In this document: piece by piece, positions 39,080 through 47,330 of the stretch | Layout of the letters: every line of letters starts with the position of its first letter | How positions within the stretch are numbered: position 1 is the stretch's first letter | Origin: Caulobacter mirabilis | GTDB lineage: Bacteria; Pseudomonadota; Alphaproteobacteria; Caulobacterales; Caulobacteraceae | NCBI RefSeq assembly: GCF_002749615.1 | Contig: NZ_CP024201.1 | Span: forward strand, 1,240,001 to 1,304,000 | Length of the DNA: 64,000 bases | Direction: 5' to 3' | Made by a program: the position numbers and the translations under genes | Notes under the pieces: generated by a model | The model's input: the letters and a program-made list of their open reading frames with translations, nothing else | What the model was told of the DNA's origin: nothing | Databases searched by the model: none

Positions 39080-39748
39080 CTAGCTCGGACGCCGCTCCAG
39101 CCGGATGTCGCGGCGCGCCTGCCAGACGCCGGCCCCATCGCGGGTCAGGGTCACGATGCCCCCGCCTCCGCGCAGCTCCTGCTTGGCCCGGTAGGCGTCG
39201 TCGACCTTGAACTCGCCCGCGAAGACCACGTCGTCGATGTAGTAGGGCGGGCGGCCGGCCTCCTGGATGAACAGGTGGACGTGGGCCGGCATGGTCCGGT
39301 CGGGATAGGGCGCCGGCTTGATGGTGTCGAAGCCGTAGCGGCCGTCGGCGCCGGTCTTCACCCAGCCGCGCAGCCGCCCGTGCCGGCGGCTCCACTCCGT
39401 CTCGGGCGTTCCGTCGGCGTAGTACCCGTCGGCGTTGGTGTGGTGGGCGTAGATGACCACGCCGGGCGCCGGGGCGCCGTCCACGGTCAGCACCCGGCCG
39501 GTCAGGACCATCCGCTCGCCCGGCTGGCCGGCCTCCGCCAGACGCAGGCGGGCGGGCAGGGTGGCCGGATCGCGCTCCAGGACCGCCTGGCAGCCTTCGC
39601 AGCTGTAGAGGTCGGGCCGCGCCTTGCCGGCGGCCGCCGTCTTGGCCGGCGCGCTCGCGGCCGGGCTGCAGCCGCAGACCCCCGCGCCGCCGATCGCGGC
39701 CAGGCCCAGCAGAGTCAGGCGTCGGTGGGGTTTCGGCGTCGGGGTCAT
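39080..39748 (-). CDS. exported intradiol ring-cleavage dioxygenase-like protein
   Basis: 222 aa from ATG 39748. The N-terminus has twin Arg (HRRLTLLGLAAIGG) followed by a Cys-rich GVCGCSPA, so it is a Tat substrate and perhaps a lipoprotein (Cys25 or Cys27). The domain is of the intradiol dioxygenase type: GRVLTVDGAPAPGVVIYAHH, NADGYYADG, and PYPDRTMPAHVHLF, in which Tyr109/110, Tyr148, His156 and His158 are the likely iron ligands. Exported members have no agreed substrate. Before the domain, SCEGCQAVLERDP could hold another metal or a disulfide. Confidence 0.8.
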   Translation of the reverse strand: MTPTPKPHRRLTLLGLAAIGGAGVCGCSPAASAPAKTAAAGKARPDLYSCEGCQAVLERDPATLPARLRLAEAGQPGERMVLTGRVLTVDGAPAPGVVIYAHHTNADGYYADGTPETEWSRRHGRLRGWVKTGADGRYGFDTIKPAPYPDRTMPAHVHLFIQEAGRPPYYIDDVVFAGEFKVDDAYRAKQELRGGGGIVTLTRDGAGVWQARRDIRLERRPS

Positions 39749-39852
39749 GGCGGCGTGTCCGGTGGAGTATCGACGATATCCCGGTTGCGCGCCGAGCGCA
39801 TGCTTGCACATCCTGGACGGCGCGCGCAGGCTGGCCGCAGGGAGGCGGGATC

Positions 39853-40263
39853 ATGCCGGGCAAGCTGTTCAGCCGGATCGACCTGACGCCGATGGTGGGC
39901 GTGCTGCTGGCGCTGTTCGCGGTGACCGCGACGGTCGGCTGGCCTCCGTCGGAAGTGGAGGCCTTCGACCTCGATCATCCGGGCTGCAATCTGCCGCCAG
40001 CGGGCGTTGATCATGGCGCTCGGTCCAAGGTCCTGGTGGTGTCCGCCAACAGCGACGGTTCGGTCTCGCTGAACGAGCGCCGCATGCCGCGCGCGGCCTT
40101 CGCGACGGAGCTCCGGCATCTCGCCGCCCTGGAGCGCGCGCCGGGCATCTGGGTCCGGGCCGACGCCGACGTCCAGTACGGCGCGGTCTTCGCCCTCTAT
40201 CGCCAGATCGAAAGCGTCGGGCTGGCCGCCGAGATCGGGGTGATCAACGAGGAGATCGGCTAG
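39853..40263 (+). CDS. ExbD/TolR-like protein lacking the membrane Asp
   Basis: 136 aa with one N-terminal TM (about residues 14-30) and a periplasmic domain, the ExbD/TolR layout: KLFSRIDLTPMVGVLLALF, then VLVVSANSDGSVSLNERRM and VRADADVQYGAVFALYRQIE. ExbD and TolR have an essential Asp in the TM (the D of TPLVDVML); here that position is Gly16. There is no exbB/tolQ beside it. It may be a non-conducting relative that keeps only the periplasmic role, or one working with a distant ExbB. It is divergent from the dioxygenase-like gene. Confidence 0.78.
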   Translation: MPGKLFSRIDLTPMVGVLLALFAVTATVGWPPSEVEAFDLDHPGCNLPPAGVDHGARSKVLVVSANSDGSVSLNERRMPRAAFATELRHLAALERAPGIWVRADADVQYGAVFALYRQIESVGLAAEIGVINEEIG

Positions 40264-40441
40264 CGGCGGCCGGCCGGCCCGTGATCATTGACTCTCCGGC
40301 CCCCCTCCGCCATAAGCCGCCGCTTCAACGCCGCCGGTCCGCCGTCGGCGCGGGAATACATGACGGGTTGATGCCTGGCCGCCGTTGAGATCGCGCCTCC
40401 ATTGGGGAGGAGCCGGCCCGCGTCGAAGTGAAAGTGACACT

Positions 40442-41059
40442 ATGTCCAAGCGCCACAGCGCCAAGTACAAGATCGACCGCCGGATGGGCGAGAACATCTG
40501 GGGTCGTCCGAAGTCCCCCGTCAACTCGCGCTCCTACGGCCCCGGCCAGCACGGCCAGCGCCGCAAGTCCAAGATCTCGGACTTCGGCCTCCAGCTCCGC
40601 GCCAAGCAGAAGCTGAAGGGCTACTACGGCAACCTGACCGAAAAGCAGTTCGCCAAGACCTACACCGAGGCCGCCCGTCGCAAGGGCAACACCTCGGAGA
40701 ACCTGATCGGCCTGCTGGAAGCCCGTCTGGACGCGGTCGTGTACCGCGCCAAGTTCGTGCCGACCGTCTTCGCGGCCCGCCAGTTCGTCAACCACGGCCA
40801 CGTGCTGGTGAACGGCAAGCGCGTCAACATCGCCTCCTACCGCGTGAAGGCCGGCGACGTGGTCAGCGTCCGTGAAAAGTCCCGCAACATGGCCCTGGTG
40901 CTCGAAGCCCTGGGTTCGTCGGAGCGCGACACCCCCGACTACATCACCGTGGACGCCCGCCACATGTCGGCGACCTTCGTCCGCGCGCCGGAACTGGCCG
41001 AAGTGCCGTACCCGGTGAAGATGGAGCCGAACCTCGTGGTCGAATTCTACGCGTCGTAA
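40442..41059 (+). CDS. rpsD: 30S ribosomal protein S4
   Basis: Binds 16S rRNA early in 30S assembly and lines the mRNA entry. 205 aa from ATG 40442 ([20 protein letters not shown]), the normal alphaproteobacterial length; the frame is open upstream to 40385. The S4 RNA-binding domain follows in the C-terminal half ([38 protein letters not shown]). It is monocistronic with its own terminator. The leader has a small CCTCC-ATTGG-GGAGG hairpin (about 40397-40411) that could play a part in control. Confidence 0.98.
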   Translation: MSKRHSAKYKIDRRMGENIWGRPKSPVNSRSYGPGQHGQRRKSKISDFGLQLRAKQKLKGYYGNLTEKQFAKTYTEAARRKGNTSENLIGLLEARLDAVVYRAKFVPTVFAARQFVNHGHVLVNGKRVNIASYRVKAGDVVSVREKSRNMALVLEALGSSERDTPDYITVDARHMSATFVRAPELAEVPYPVKMEPNLVVEFYAS

Positions 41060-41088
41060 GACGCCGACCATTCGGATCGACAAGCGAA

Positions 41089-41118
41089 GGGCCCGGAGAG
41101 CGATCTCCGGGCCCTTTT
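41089..41118 (+). terminator. rho-independent terminator of rpsD
   Basis: A perfect 11-bp stem (GGGCCCGGAGA at 41089-41099, TCTCCGGGCCC at 41104-41114) with a GCGA loop, then TTTT. It begins 29 bp after the rpsD stop. Confidence 0.93.
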
Positions 41119-41128
41119 GCCTGGGCGG

Positions 41129-42274
41129 CTACTTGCCGGCCTGGTCGCCGTACTCCCAGTCGTAGGGGGCGCCCGCGTCGCCGAGGATGAACCGGACCAG
41201 GTCCGCATAGACGGTCTCGCTGCGGACGTCGTTGCTGAGCAGGACCACGCAGTCGCGGGTCTTATCGACGCAGGCCCAGGTGTTGCCGGTGACGTCGTTG
41301 TGGCCGCCCTTGAAGAAGCCGCGTCCCTGCGGGCCCTCGAAGGTCACCACGCCGAGGCCGGCGGCCAGGCCCTTCTTGCGGGCGGCGGGCGGCAGTTCGT
41401 CCTGCAGCGGCGGAAACTGGGTCGCCGTGGTGATCGGCAGCTGCGCCTTGGCGAACTCCGCGCGCATCTTCGGCGACAGGCCTTCGCCCGAGGCCACGGC
41501 GGCCGAGAACCGGGCGAAGTCGTTGATCGTGGTGTCCAGCGAACCGGCGGCGCGCACCTTGCCGCGTTGGTCGTGCGGTTCGGGCTTGCCGTCCTTGTCC
41601 CAGCCGTCGGCCAGGTTCGTCGCGAAGTCGGGCCGCCAGATCACGCTGCTGGTCTTCATGCCGTAGCGGTCGAACACCCGGCGCTGCATCTCCAGGCCCA
41701 GGTCCAGGCCCAAGCCCTGTTCGATCGCGAACTGGAGCAGCATCAGTCCGTCGCCCGAGTAGGCGTAGCGCGAGCCGGGATCGAAATGGATGTGCAGTTT
41801 CCGGTCCGGCTCCAGCCAGTAGAAGTTGGCGAAACCGCCGCTGTGGGTCAGCAGGATACGCGGCGTGATCTTGCGCCACCGCTCGTCCGACAGCGTGTCC
41901 CAGGCCGAGTAGCGGTTCGCCTGGCCGACGTACTCGGGCAGGGGCCTGGGCAGGTATTCGGCGATCGGCCGATCCAGATCCAGCAGGCCGTCGTCGACCA
42001 TCTGCAGCACGGTCCAGGCGAACACCGCCTTGGTCAGCGAGGCGCCGTACATGACCGTATCCGGGGTCAACGGATCGCCCTGGGCGTTGCGCTTGCCGTA
42101 GGTCTTCACATAGGCGACGCGGCCGTCGTCGATCACCGCCAGGGCGAGGCCCTGGGACCCGGCCTTGGCCATGGCCTGGGCGACATAGGCGTCGATGGCG
42201 GCGTCCTTGGGCCGGGCGACGGCGGCGGACGGCAGGGCGAGCGCGGCGGCGAGCAGAACCGGAGCCAGCTTCAC
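41129..42274 (-). CDS. exported serine hydrolase, class C beta-lactamase fold
   Basis: 381 aa from a GTG at 42274, chosen because GGAGG lies 6 nt upstream and the product then starts with a signal peptide (KLAPVLLAAALALPSAAVA). An upstream in-frame ATG at 42310 would add 12 residues. Active site SxxK is Ser79-Lys82 (YGASLTKAVF), the Tyr motif YAYSGDGLMLLQ, and GGHNDVTGN the third element. LLTHSGGFANF is the usual flanking helix. It converges on rpsD. Probably a periplasmic esterase or peptidase rather than a true beta-lactamase. Confidence 0.82.
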   Translation of the reverse strand: MKLAPVLLAAALALPSAAVARPKDAAIDAYVAQAMAKAGSQGLALAVIDDGRVAYVKTYGKRNAQGDPLTPDTVMYGASLTKAVFAWTVLQMVDDGLLDLDRPIAEYLPRPLPEYVGQANRYSAWDTLSDERWRKITPRILLTHSGGFANFYWLEPDRKLHIHFDPGSRYAYSGDGLMLLQFAIEQGLGLDLGLEMQRRVFDRYGMKTSSVIWRPDFATNLADGWDKDGKPEPHDQRGKVRAAGSLDTTINDFARFSAAVASGEGLSPKMRAEFAKAQLPITTATQFPPLQDELPPAARKKGLAAGLGVVTFEGPQGRGFFKGGHNDVTGNTWACVDKTRDCVVLLSNDVRSETVYADLVRFILGDAGAPYDWEYGDQAGK

Positions 42275-42339
42275 GGGAGTCCTCCAGGATGGCGGACGGA
42301 GCCTAGACAAGACTCGACGCGGCGTCTTTGGTCGCGGTC

Positions 42340-42693
42340 ATGAACCGTCGCCATCTCCTGATCGCCGGGGCCCTGCTGCTGGCCGGCTGTGCAACAACCG
42401 CCGTCTACACGGCGCCGGACGCCGGCATGGTCGAGTTGGAGCCGCTGCTGGCGGCCAGCGTGGCGGAGGGCAGTCTGACCATCCGGCTGCTGTCGACCGG
42501 CTGCACCAGCAAGGAGGCGATCGCCTTCTTCGTTGAAAAGAGCGGCGGCCGGCACGCCGTGGCCTTTGGCCGGCGAAAGCTCGACCGCTGCAAGGCCGCG
42601 CCGACGCCGGTCGACCTGACCTGGAGTTTCGAGGAGCTGGGCCTGCCGAAGGGCGCGTGGGTGGCGGTCGTGAATCCGCTGGGCGGACGCTGA
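42340..42693 (+). CDS. small lipoprotein of unknown function
   Basis: 117 aa from ATG 42340 (MNRRHLLIAGALLLAGCATT); the lipobox LAGC makes Cys17 the lipidated residue. The mature part has two further Cys (STGCTSKEAIAFFV and LDRCKAAP) that may form a disulfide. I recognise no family beyond a vague resemblance to secreted hypothetical proteins of Caulobacterales. It is divergent from the serine hydrolase at 41129-42274 across 65 bp. Confidence 0.65.
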   Translation: MNRRHLLIAGALLLAGCATTAVYTAPDAGMVELEPLLAASVAEGSLTIRLLSTGCTSKEAIAFFVEKSGGRHAVAFGRRKLDRCKAAPTPVDLTWSFEELGLPKGAWVAVVNPLGGR

Positions 42694-42696
42694 CCC

Positions 42697-42826
42697 GATC
42701 CTCCCCTCTGGGGGAGGTGGACCGCCGGAGGCGGGACGGAGGAGGTCATGGTGCAGATCCGCCGTCCGACGCCGTTCACCCCCTCAGTCGGCTTCGCCGA
42801 CAGCTCCCCCAGAGGGGAGCATCCAG
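42697..42826. repeat. inverted repeat, GATCCTCCCC...GGGGAGCATC family (family 3)
   Basis: Opens GATCCTCCCCTCTGGGGGAG and closes CTCCCCCAGAGGGGAGCATC; the interior has CGGAGGCGGGACGGAGG against CCGCCGTCCGACGCC-type pairing and CGGCTTCGCCG. It lies between the convergent lipoprotein and thioesterase genes. Confidence 0.82.
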
Positions 42827-42828
42827 GC

Positions 42829-43245
42829 CTAGGTGAACATCGTCTCCATCCACTCCGGCACCCGGGCGGGGCGTTTCGTGGCCGCGTCGATGAGGACCCA
42901 CTCCGAGCGGGTCTGGGCGCACATCTGGCCGTCAGGGCCGTCGATGCGGACGTAGCGGTCGAAGCGCGGACCGCGGCGCTCGCCGACCCAGGTGCGGGCC
43001 CGGGCGGTCTCGCCGGGCATCAGGGCGCGGCGGTAGTCGATCTCGTGGCGCATGACGACCCACGCCCATTTCGACTGTTCGTCGGCGGGCGCGCGGCTTT
43101 CCCAGTGGGCGATGGCGATGTCCTGGACCCAGCCCAGATAGACCACGTTGTTCACATGGCCGTTGGCGTCGATATCGCCGTCGACGGGCGCGAAGGTCCG
43201 CGCGAAGACCTGGCGGTCCTCCGGCGGCTCCAGCAGCTTGGTCAT
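42829..43245 (-). CDS. hot-dog fold acyl-CoA thioesterase
   Basis: 138 aa of the 4-hydroxybenzoyl-CoA thioesterase/YbgC group. The catalytic region is PVDGDIDANGHVNNVVYLGW, where the DxNGHVNN pattern holds the Asp near the N-terminus of the hot-dog helix. RHEIDYRRALMPGETARART is the second family segment. Its substrate acyl-CoA is unknown. It follows grxD on the same strand with a 14-bp gap, so is probably the last gene of the bolA-AKR-grxD-thioesterase run. Confidence 0.85.
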   Translation of the reverse strand: MTKLLEPPEDRQVFARTFAPVDGDIDANGHVNNVVYLGWVQDIAIAHWESRAPADEQSKWAWVVMRHEIDYRRALMPGETARARTWVGERRGPRFDRYVRIDGPDGQMCAQTRSEWVLIDAATKRPARVPEWMETMFT

Positions 43246-43259
43246 GCCGCGGCCTTGGG

Positions 43260-43604
<345 letters not shown>

Positions 43605-43681
43605 GGCGTGACCCTTTCCGGAGTAGAGAAATGGGCAGTAGAGAGAAACTGGCTATCAGCTAGGCATCGCGCCCTTGCGGG

Positions 43682-44506
43682 TCAAGCGGATGCGACCGAG
43701 AAGCGCGCCATCTCGATCTGGGCGGACACCCCGGCGGGCAGGTCACGCTCGGCCGTCTCGGCCAAGCCCTGCAGGTGGGCCAGGCTCTCGGGCGCGACCC
43801 GTACGGAGGCCACAGCCGGCTCGGTCAGGACGTGGGCCAGGCAGATCTCCTCGGGCGTCCAGCCCGGCGTGCTGTCCAGAAACTGGTAGGAGCCGGCGCC
43901 GGCGAGCGGGTGCGCCTTGTCCCGGAACAGGGCCTTCTTGAGCATCGGCGCCGGTTTGGGCCGCAAGGCCTCGGGCAGGACGTCGTGGGCGAAGACGGCC
44001 ATGTCGCGGGCCGCGGCGGCCTTGATGCGGTTGCGCTCCTTCCAGCCGGAGATCGGCGTGTAGGGCGTGGCCAGGACCTGATGGCCGCCGGCCGCGATCA
44101 GGGCGTCGGCCGCGTCGTCCTCGCCCGCCAGGCCGAAGGCGCGGATGCGGCGCTCGGTCCGCAGGGTCTGGAGGCCGGCGTCGGCCGGGCCGGGCAGCAT
44201 CACGATCTCGAACTGCTGCAGGCCGGTCTGTTCGAGCAGGGCCTCGATCGTTCGCGCGGCGGCGGCCGGGATCGTCGGCCGCCAGGCGATGACCAGCAGC
44301 TCGCGCTCGACCTCGCTCAGGACATCGATGACGCCTTCGATCAGCGCCGGCGCGTCCCCGACGAGCTCGAAGGTGTTGACGCCCAGATCCAGGGCGGCGC
44401 CGGTCAGGTCTCGCCAATCCCGGGCCGACCGGCGGGCGCTTCCGTCGCATAGCAGGGAGACGGCCGAGACGACCTGGCCGGACTTGCCGAACGGGCGATA
44501 GCGCAT
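43682..44506 (-). CDS. aldo/keto reductase-fold protein lacking the catalytic tetrad
   Basis: 274 aa. It aligns by eye with the AKR family along its length (MRYRPFGKSGQVVSAVSLL, ALDLGVNTFELVGD, LAGEDDAADALIAAG, ATPYTPISGW). The usual tetrad Asp-Tyr-Lys-His appears lost: FFDTA..Y becomes TFELVGDA, the TK strand becomes VIAWRPT, and the YLLHRPD strand becomes EIVMLPGPAD. It lies between bolA and grxD, 5 bp from bolA, so is cotranscribed with them. I infer a non-catalytic or altered role connected with Fe-S trafficking; the alignment needs checking. Confidence 0.75.
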   Translation of the reverse strand: MRYRPFGKSGQVVSAVSLLCDGSARRSARDWRDLTGAALDLGVNTFELVGDAPALIEGVIDVLSEVERELLVIAWRPTIPAAAARTIEALLEQTGLQQFEIVMLPGPADAGLQTLRTERRIRAFGLAGEDDAADALIAAGGHQVLATPYTPISGWKERNRIKAAAARDMAVFAHDVLPEALRPKPAPMLKKALFRDKAHPLAGAGSYQFLDSTPGWTPEEICLAHVLTEPAVASVRVAPESLAHLQGLAETAERDLPAGVSAQIEMARFSVASA

Positions 44507-44511
44507 CGACG

Positions 44512-44742
44512 CTACTCGGCGGGAGGCGCGGTCTCGAGGGCGAGGGCGTGCAGCGTCCCGCCCAGGACATCGGCCAGCGCCTTGTTGACGAGCTGGTGCT
44601 GGCGCACGCGCGGCAGGCCGCGGAAGGCTTCGGAGACGATGCGCGCCTTGTAGTGGTCGCCGTCGCCCGCCAGGTCGGTGATCACCACCTCGGCGCCCGG
44701 GAAGGCGGCGAGCAGGCGGCTCTCAAGATCGGCGGCGGACAT
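44512..44742 (-). CDS. bolA: BolA-family protein
   Basis: 76 aa from ATG 44742 (MSAADLESRLLAAFPGAEVV). It has the class II KH-like BolA fold with GDGDHYKARIVSEAFRGL and PRVRQHQLVNKALADVLGG, including the conserved His residues used with Grx to bind [2Fe-2S]. It heads the unit bolA, AKR-like gene, grxD, thioesterase. It may be a BolA2/IbaG-like rather than the classical BolA; the short length favours that. Confidence 0.88.
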   Translation of the reverse strand: MSAADLESRLLAAFPGAEVVITDLAGDGDHYKARIVSEAFRGLPRVRQHQLVNKALADVLGGTLHALALETAPPAE

Positions 44743-44840
44743 GGGCACGGCGGAAACACTCCCCAACTCAGGTGTTTGAATGCGTTACAAAGTTTAACAA
44801 CGGCTGGATAGGGGCGCAGGTCGCCTCGACGGAGGAACTC

Positions 44841-45566
44841 ATGCGCAGTCTGCTGATCGCCTGTCTGGGCCTTTCGCTGGCGGCCTGCAATATGGTCGTG
44901 ACCGAGACGCCGATGTTCACCGCGGCCGATCAGACTGGGGCGACGCCGCGCGAGGGAATCTGGCTGTCGGCCGACGCGGACTGCGCGGTCGATGTCGCCA
45001 AGAAGGCCGACGCCTGGCCCGAGTGCGCCGATTGGTTCGTCTACCGCCAGGGCCGCATGGAGTTCCCGAACGAGAAACCGGACCTGCCGTTCAGCGGGCC
45101 GGTCCCGGTCGTGGTCGCCGGCGGTTCGCCGCAGGTCTGGCAGATGACGCTGGAGCTGCCGGCCAAGGCTGGCGAACCGAAGAGCCGGATGAGCCTCTAT
45201 GCCGGCTTCGAGCCGCTTGAGCGGGACGGGCAGGGGCGGGTGACGCGCTATCGGTCCTGGCCGGCGCTTTGCGGTCCCCCGCCGCCGCCGGAAGAGGAGA
45301 AGAAGGCCGCCGCCGCCGCGCCGCCGGCCCCGCGATCCGGCAAGGCCTCCGACAAGAACGTTCCGGGCGCGAGCGGCGAGGCGAGCGCGGACGAGCTGAA
45401 GCTGCCCGACCTGATGACCAAGGCGCCGTTCCCGGGCCTGACGCTGATGGGCAAGGCGGGCTGCAAGCCGGACGACGAGGCCGCCCTGCGCAACGCCGTC
45501 GCCGCCAGCCGCGCCTTCGCCGAGGAGCACGAGGAAATCCGCTGGGTGCGGGAGCGGTATCCGTAG
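44841..45566 (+). CDS. lipoprotein of unknown function
   Basis: 241 aa from ATG 44841, with GGAGG 6-10 nt upstream; the lipobox LAAC makes Cys16 the lipidated residue (MRSLLIACLGLSLAACNMV). The mature part has DADCAVDVAKKADAWPECADW and WPALCGPPPPP, then a long Ala/Pro/Lys linker (about residues 150-185), then LPDLMTKAPFPGLTLMGKAGC. I recognise no family. It is divergent from bolA with a 98-bp gap containing an A/T-rich GTTACAAAGTTTAACAAC that may be part of a promoter. Confidence 0.65.
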   Translation: MRSLLIACLGLSLAACNMVVTETPMFTAADQTGATPREGIWLSADADCAVDVAKKADAWPECADWFVYRQGRMEFPNEKPDLPFSGPVPVVVAGGSPQVWQMTLELPAKAGEPKSRMSLYAGFEPLERDGQGRVTRYRSWPALCGPPPPPEEEKKAAAAAPPAPRSGKASDKNVPGASGEASADELKLPDLMTKAPFPGLTLMGKAGCKPDDEAALRNAVAASRAFAEEHEEIRWVRERYP

Positions 45567-45614
45567 CGGCGGGGGATATGCACCGGTTGGGCGCCTGCCC
45601 CCGGTGGGCGGCGC

Positions 45615-45743
45615 TGCGTCCTTCGAGACGCGATCCTGACGATCGCTCCTCAGGATGACGAAGTCAGAGCCTTGCTGAATACGTCATGGTGAGGAGCCGG
45701 CCCTCGGGCCGCCCCGGACTCGATCTGGGGCTCGAACCACGCA
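45615..45743. repeat. inverted repeat, CGTCCTTCGAGACGC family (family 4)
   Basis: Opens TGCGTCCTTCGAGACGC and closes GGGGCTCGAACCACGCA, with inner GCTCCTCAGGATGACG and CGTCATGGTGAGGAGC that pair. Similar to 21884-21997 in reverse order, so the element exists in both orientations. Confidence 0.75.
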
Positions 45744-45760
45744 AGGCGCTTGCGGACGGA

Positions 45761-45793
45761 GGGGACACGCACCGCTTCGCGGAGCGTGTCCCC
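45761..45793. repeat. single GGGGACA hairpin (family 1)
   Basis: GGGGACACGCACCGCTTCGCGG...CGTGTCCCC, one unit only. It lies in the 417-bp gap before the serine hydrolase at 45984. The rest of that gap holds no gene. Confidence 0.8.
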
Positions 45794-45983
45794 TCCGGAC
45801 AACCGTTCGCCGGGACAGGTCGCCGTTCACCGATCCGGGCGTGTCACTGACCGAGCCGGGGTGGCGGAGCGCGACGTGAACGGATCAACCCAGGGCATGA
45901 CCAACATATCGCTCGATCGACGCCCCTGCTCGTCCCGCTACGCAACGGCCGAGACATCCCTCAAGCCTTTGGGTTCCCGCGCA

Positions 45984-47144
45984 ATGCTGAACAAGATTTC
46001 CGCCGCCATCGGCCTGATCGCGGTCATGGGCGGCATTGCCGCGAGCGCCCACGCCGCGCCGATCGCCGGAGCGGGCGACAAGACTGCCGCGGTCGAACAG
46101 CTGGTCCGAAGCGAGATGGAGGCCCGCGGCATTCCGGGGCTCCAGCTGACGATCGTACGGAGGAACAAGATCCTGTTCACCGGCGCCTACGGCCAGGCCA
46201 ATATTGAGGCCTCGACCCCCGTGACCGAACGAACCACCTTCCCCGTCAACTCGATCAGCAAGGCCGTCGCCGGCGTCGCGGCGATGCAACTCGTCGAGGC
46301 CGGCAAGCTCGATCTCGATGCGTCGATCGAAACCTATCTCGACGCACTTCCAGCGTCATGGAAGGGCATCACCGTCCGGCAGCTTCTGACCCATATGTCG
46401 GGTCTGCCCGAAATCGCCGACGACAATCTTCGACTCCTCGACGGCGCCGCGCCGGACGCCGCCTGGGCGAAGGTTCAGGCGCTTCCCCTGAAGTCCTCGC
46501 CCGGCGTGAAGTTCGACTACACCCAGACCAACTATGTCGTGATCGGGAAGATCATCGAGACGATCACGGGCAGGTCCTATGCCGATTTCGTACGCGATCG
46601 GCAGTTCGACGCCGCGGGGATGAAGCGGACGCGCTTCGCCGAGGTGTCGGGCGCCGGAGCCAGGCCCGAGGCGGCGGCGCTCTATACCCATCTGACGCTG
46701 CGGGTTGAGGGGATGAAGACCGTCGGCGTCGACCGCAGCAAGGCGCCGTTCGTGCGCCATGAACCGTGGACGGAAATCCTGTACCCGGCCGGCGGCGTCC
46801 AGACGACGTCCACCGATCTGGCGAAGTGGACGATCGCTTTGCAAAAGCGGAGGTTGGTCAACAGAGACGGCCTGGAGCGGCTCTGGAAACCGCAGCCGCA
46901 GCAGGACGGAACCTATCGCGGCTTCGGCTCCACCATAACCGGCTATGGACTGGGTTGGCCCTCGATCCGACGGGCCGATCATCCCGCCGTCACGCCCGTG
47001 GGCGGAGCCCGGGCCGCCGTCTTCATCTATCCCGAAGACGATCTCACGATCGTCGTTCTGACGAACCTGATGGGCGCTTCGCCCGAGAAGTTCGTCGACA
47101 AGATCGCCTCCCTGTACATCCCCGGCCTGGCCGTCGGAAAGTAA
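45984..47144 (+). CDS. exported serine hydrolase, class C beta-lactamase fold
   Basis: 386 aa from ATG 45984, chosen because it starts a signal peptide (MLNKISAAIGLIAVMGGIAA, cleavage near AHAAP); starts at 45750 and 45897 are in frame but add unlikely sequence. SxxK is Ser90-Lys93 (PVNSISKAVAG), the Tyr motif is in FDYTQTNYVVIGK, and PVGGARAAVFIY holds the third element. Codon use looks slightly less GC-rich than in the neighbours, a weak hint of later arrival. No clear ribosome-binding site is seen before 45984. Confidence 0.8.
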   Translation: MLNKISAAIGLIAVMGGIAASAHAAPIAGAGDKTAAVEQLVRSEMEARGIPGLQLTIVRRNKILFTGAYGQANIEASTPVTERTTFPVNSISKAVAGVAAMQLVEAGKLDLDASIETYLDALPASWKGITVRQLLTHMSGLPEIADDNLRLLDGAAPDAAWAKVQALPLKSSPGVKFDYTQTNYVVIGKIIETITGRSYADFVRDRQFDAAGMKRTRFAEVSGAGARPEAAALYTHLTLRVEGMKTVGVDRSKAPFVRHEPWTEILYPAGGVQTTSTDLAKWTIALQKRRLVNRDGLERLWKPQPQQDGTYRGFGSTITGYGLGWPSIRRADHPAVTPVGGARAAVFIYPEDDLTIVVLTNLMGASPEKFVDKIASLYIPGLAVGK

Positions 47145-47181
47145 GGCGGCGGCGTGCGGAAATCCGCCGGGGGCGGGCGCG

Positions 47182-47245
47182 TTGTCCCCGGGTCGGGCGT
47201 TCTCGGGGACGTTCTCGGGGACACGGAGCTTCGGGGCATGTCCCC
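47182..47245. repeat. GGGGACA hairpins, one complete and one decayed unit (family 1)
   Basis: A decayed unit 47182-47210 and a complete one 47217-47245 (GGGGACACGGAGCTTCGG...CATGTCCCC). It begins 38 bp after the preceding serine hydrolase stop. Confidence 0.75.
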
Positions 47246-47252
47246 GGCTCAT

Positions 47253-47313
47253 TGCGTCCTTCGAGCCCCGGCCCTCAGGTTACCCCGGACTCGATCCGGG
47301 GCTCGAACCACGC
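47253..47313. repeat. short copy of the CGTCCTTCGAG family (family 4)
   Basis: TGCGTCCTTCGAGCCCCGG at the left and CCGGGGCTCGAACCACGC at the right form an inverted repeat; the middle of the longer copies is missing. It is directly after the GGGGACA element. Confidence 0.7.
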
Positions 47314-47330
47314 TCGGCGACCCCGCCCCC

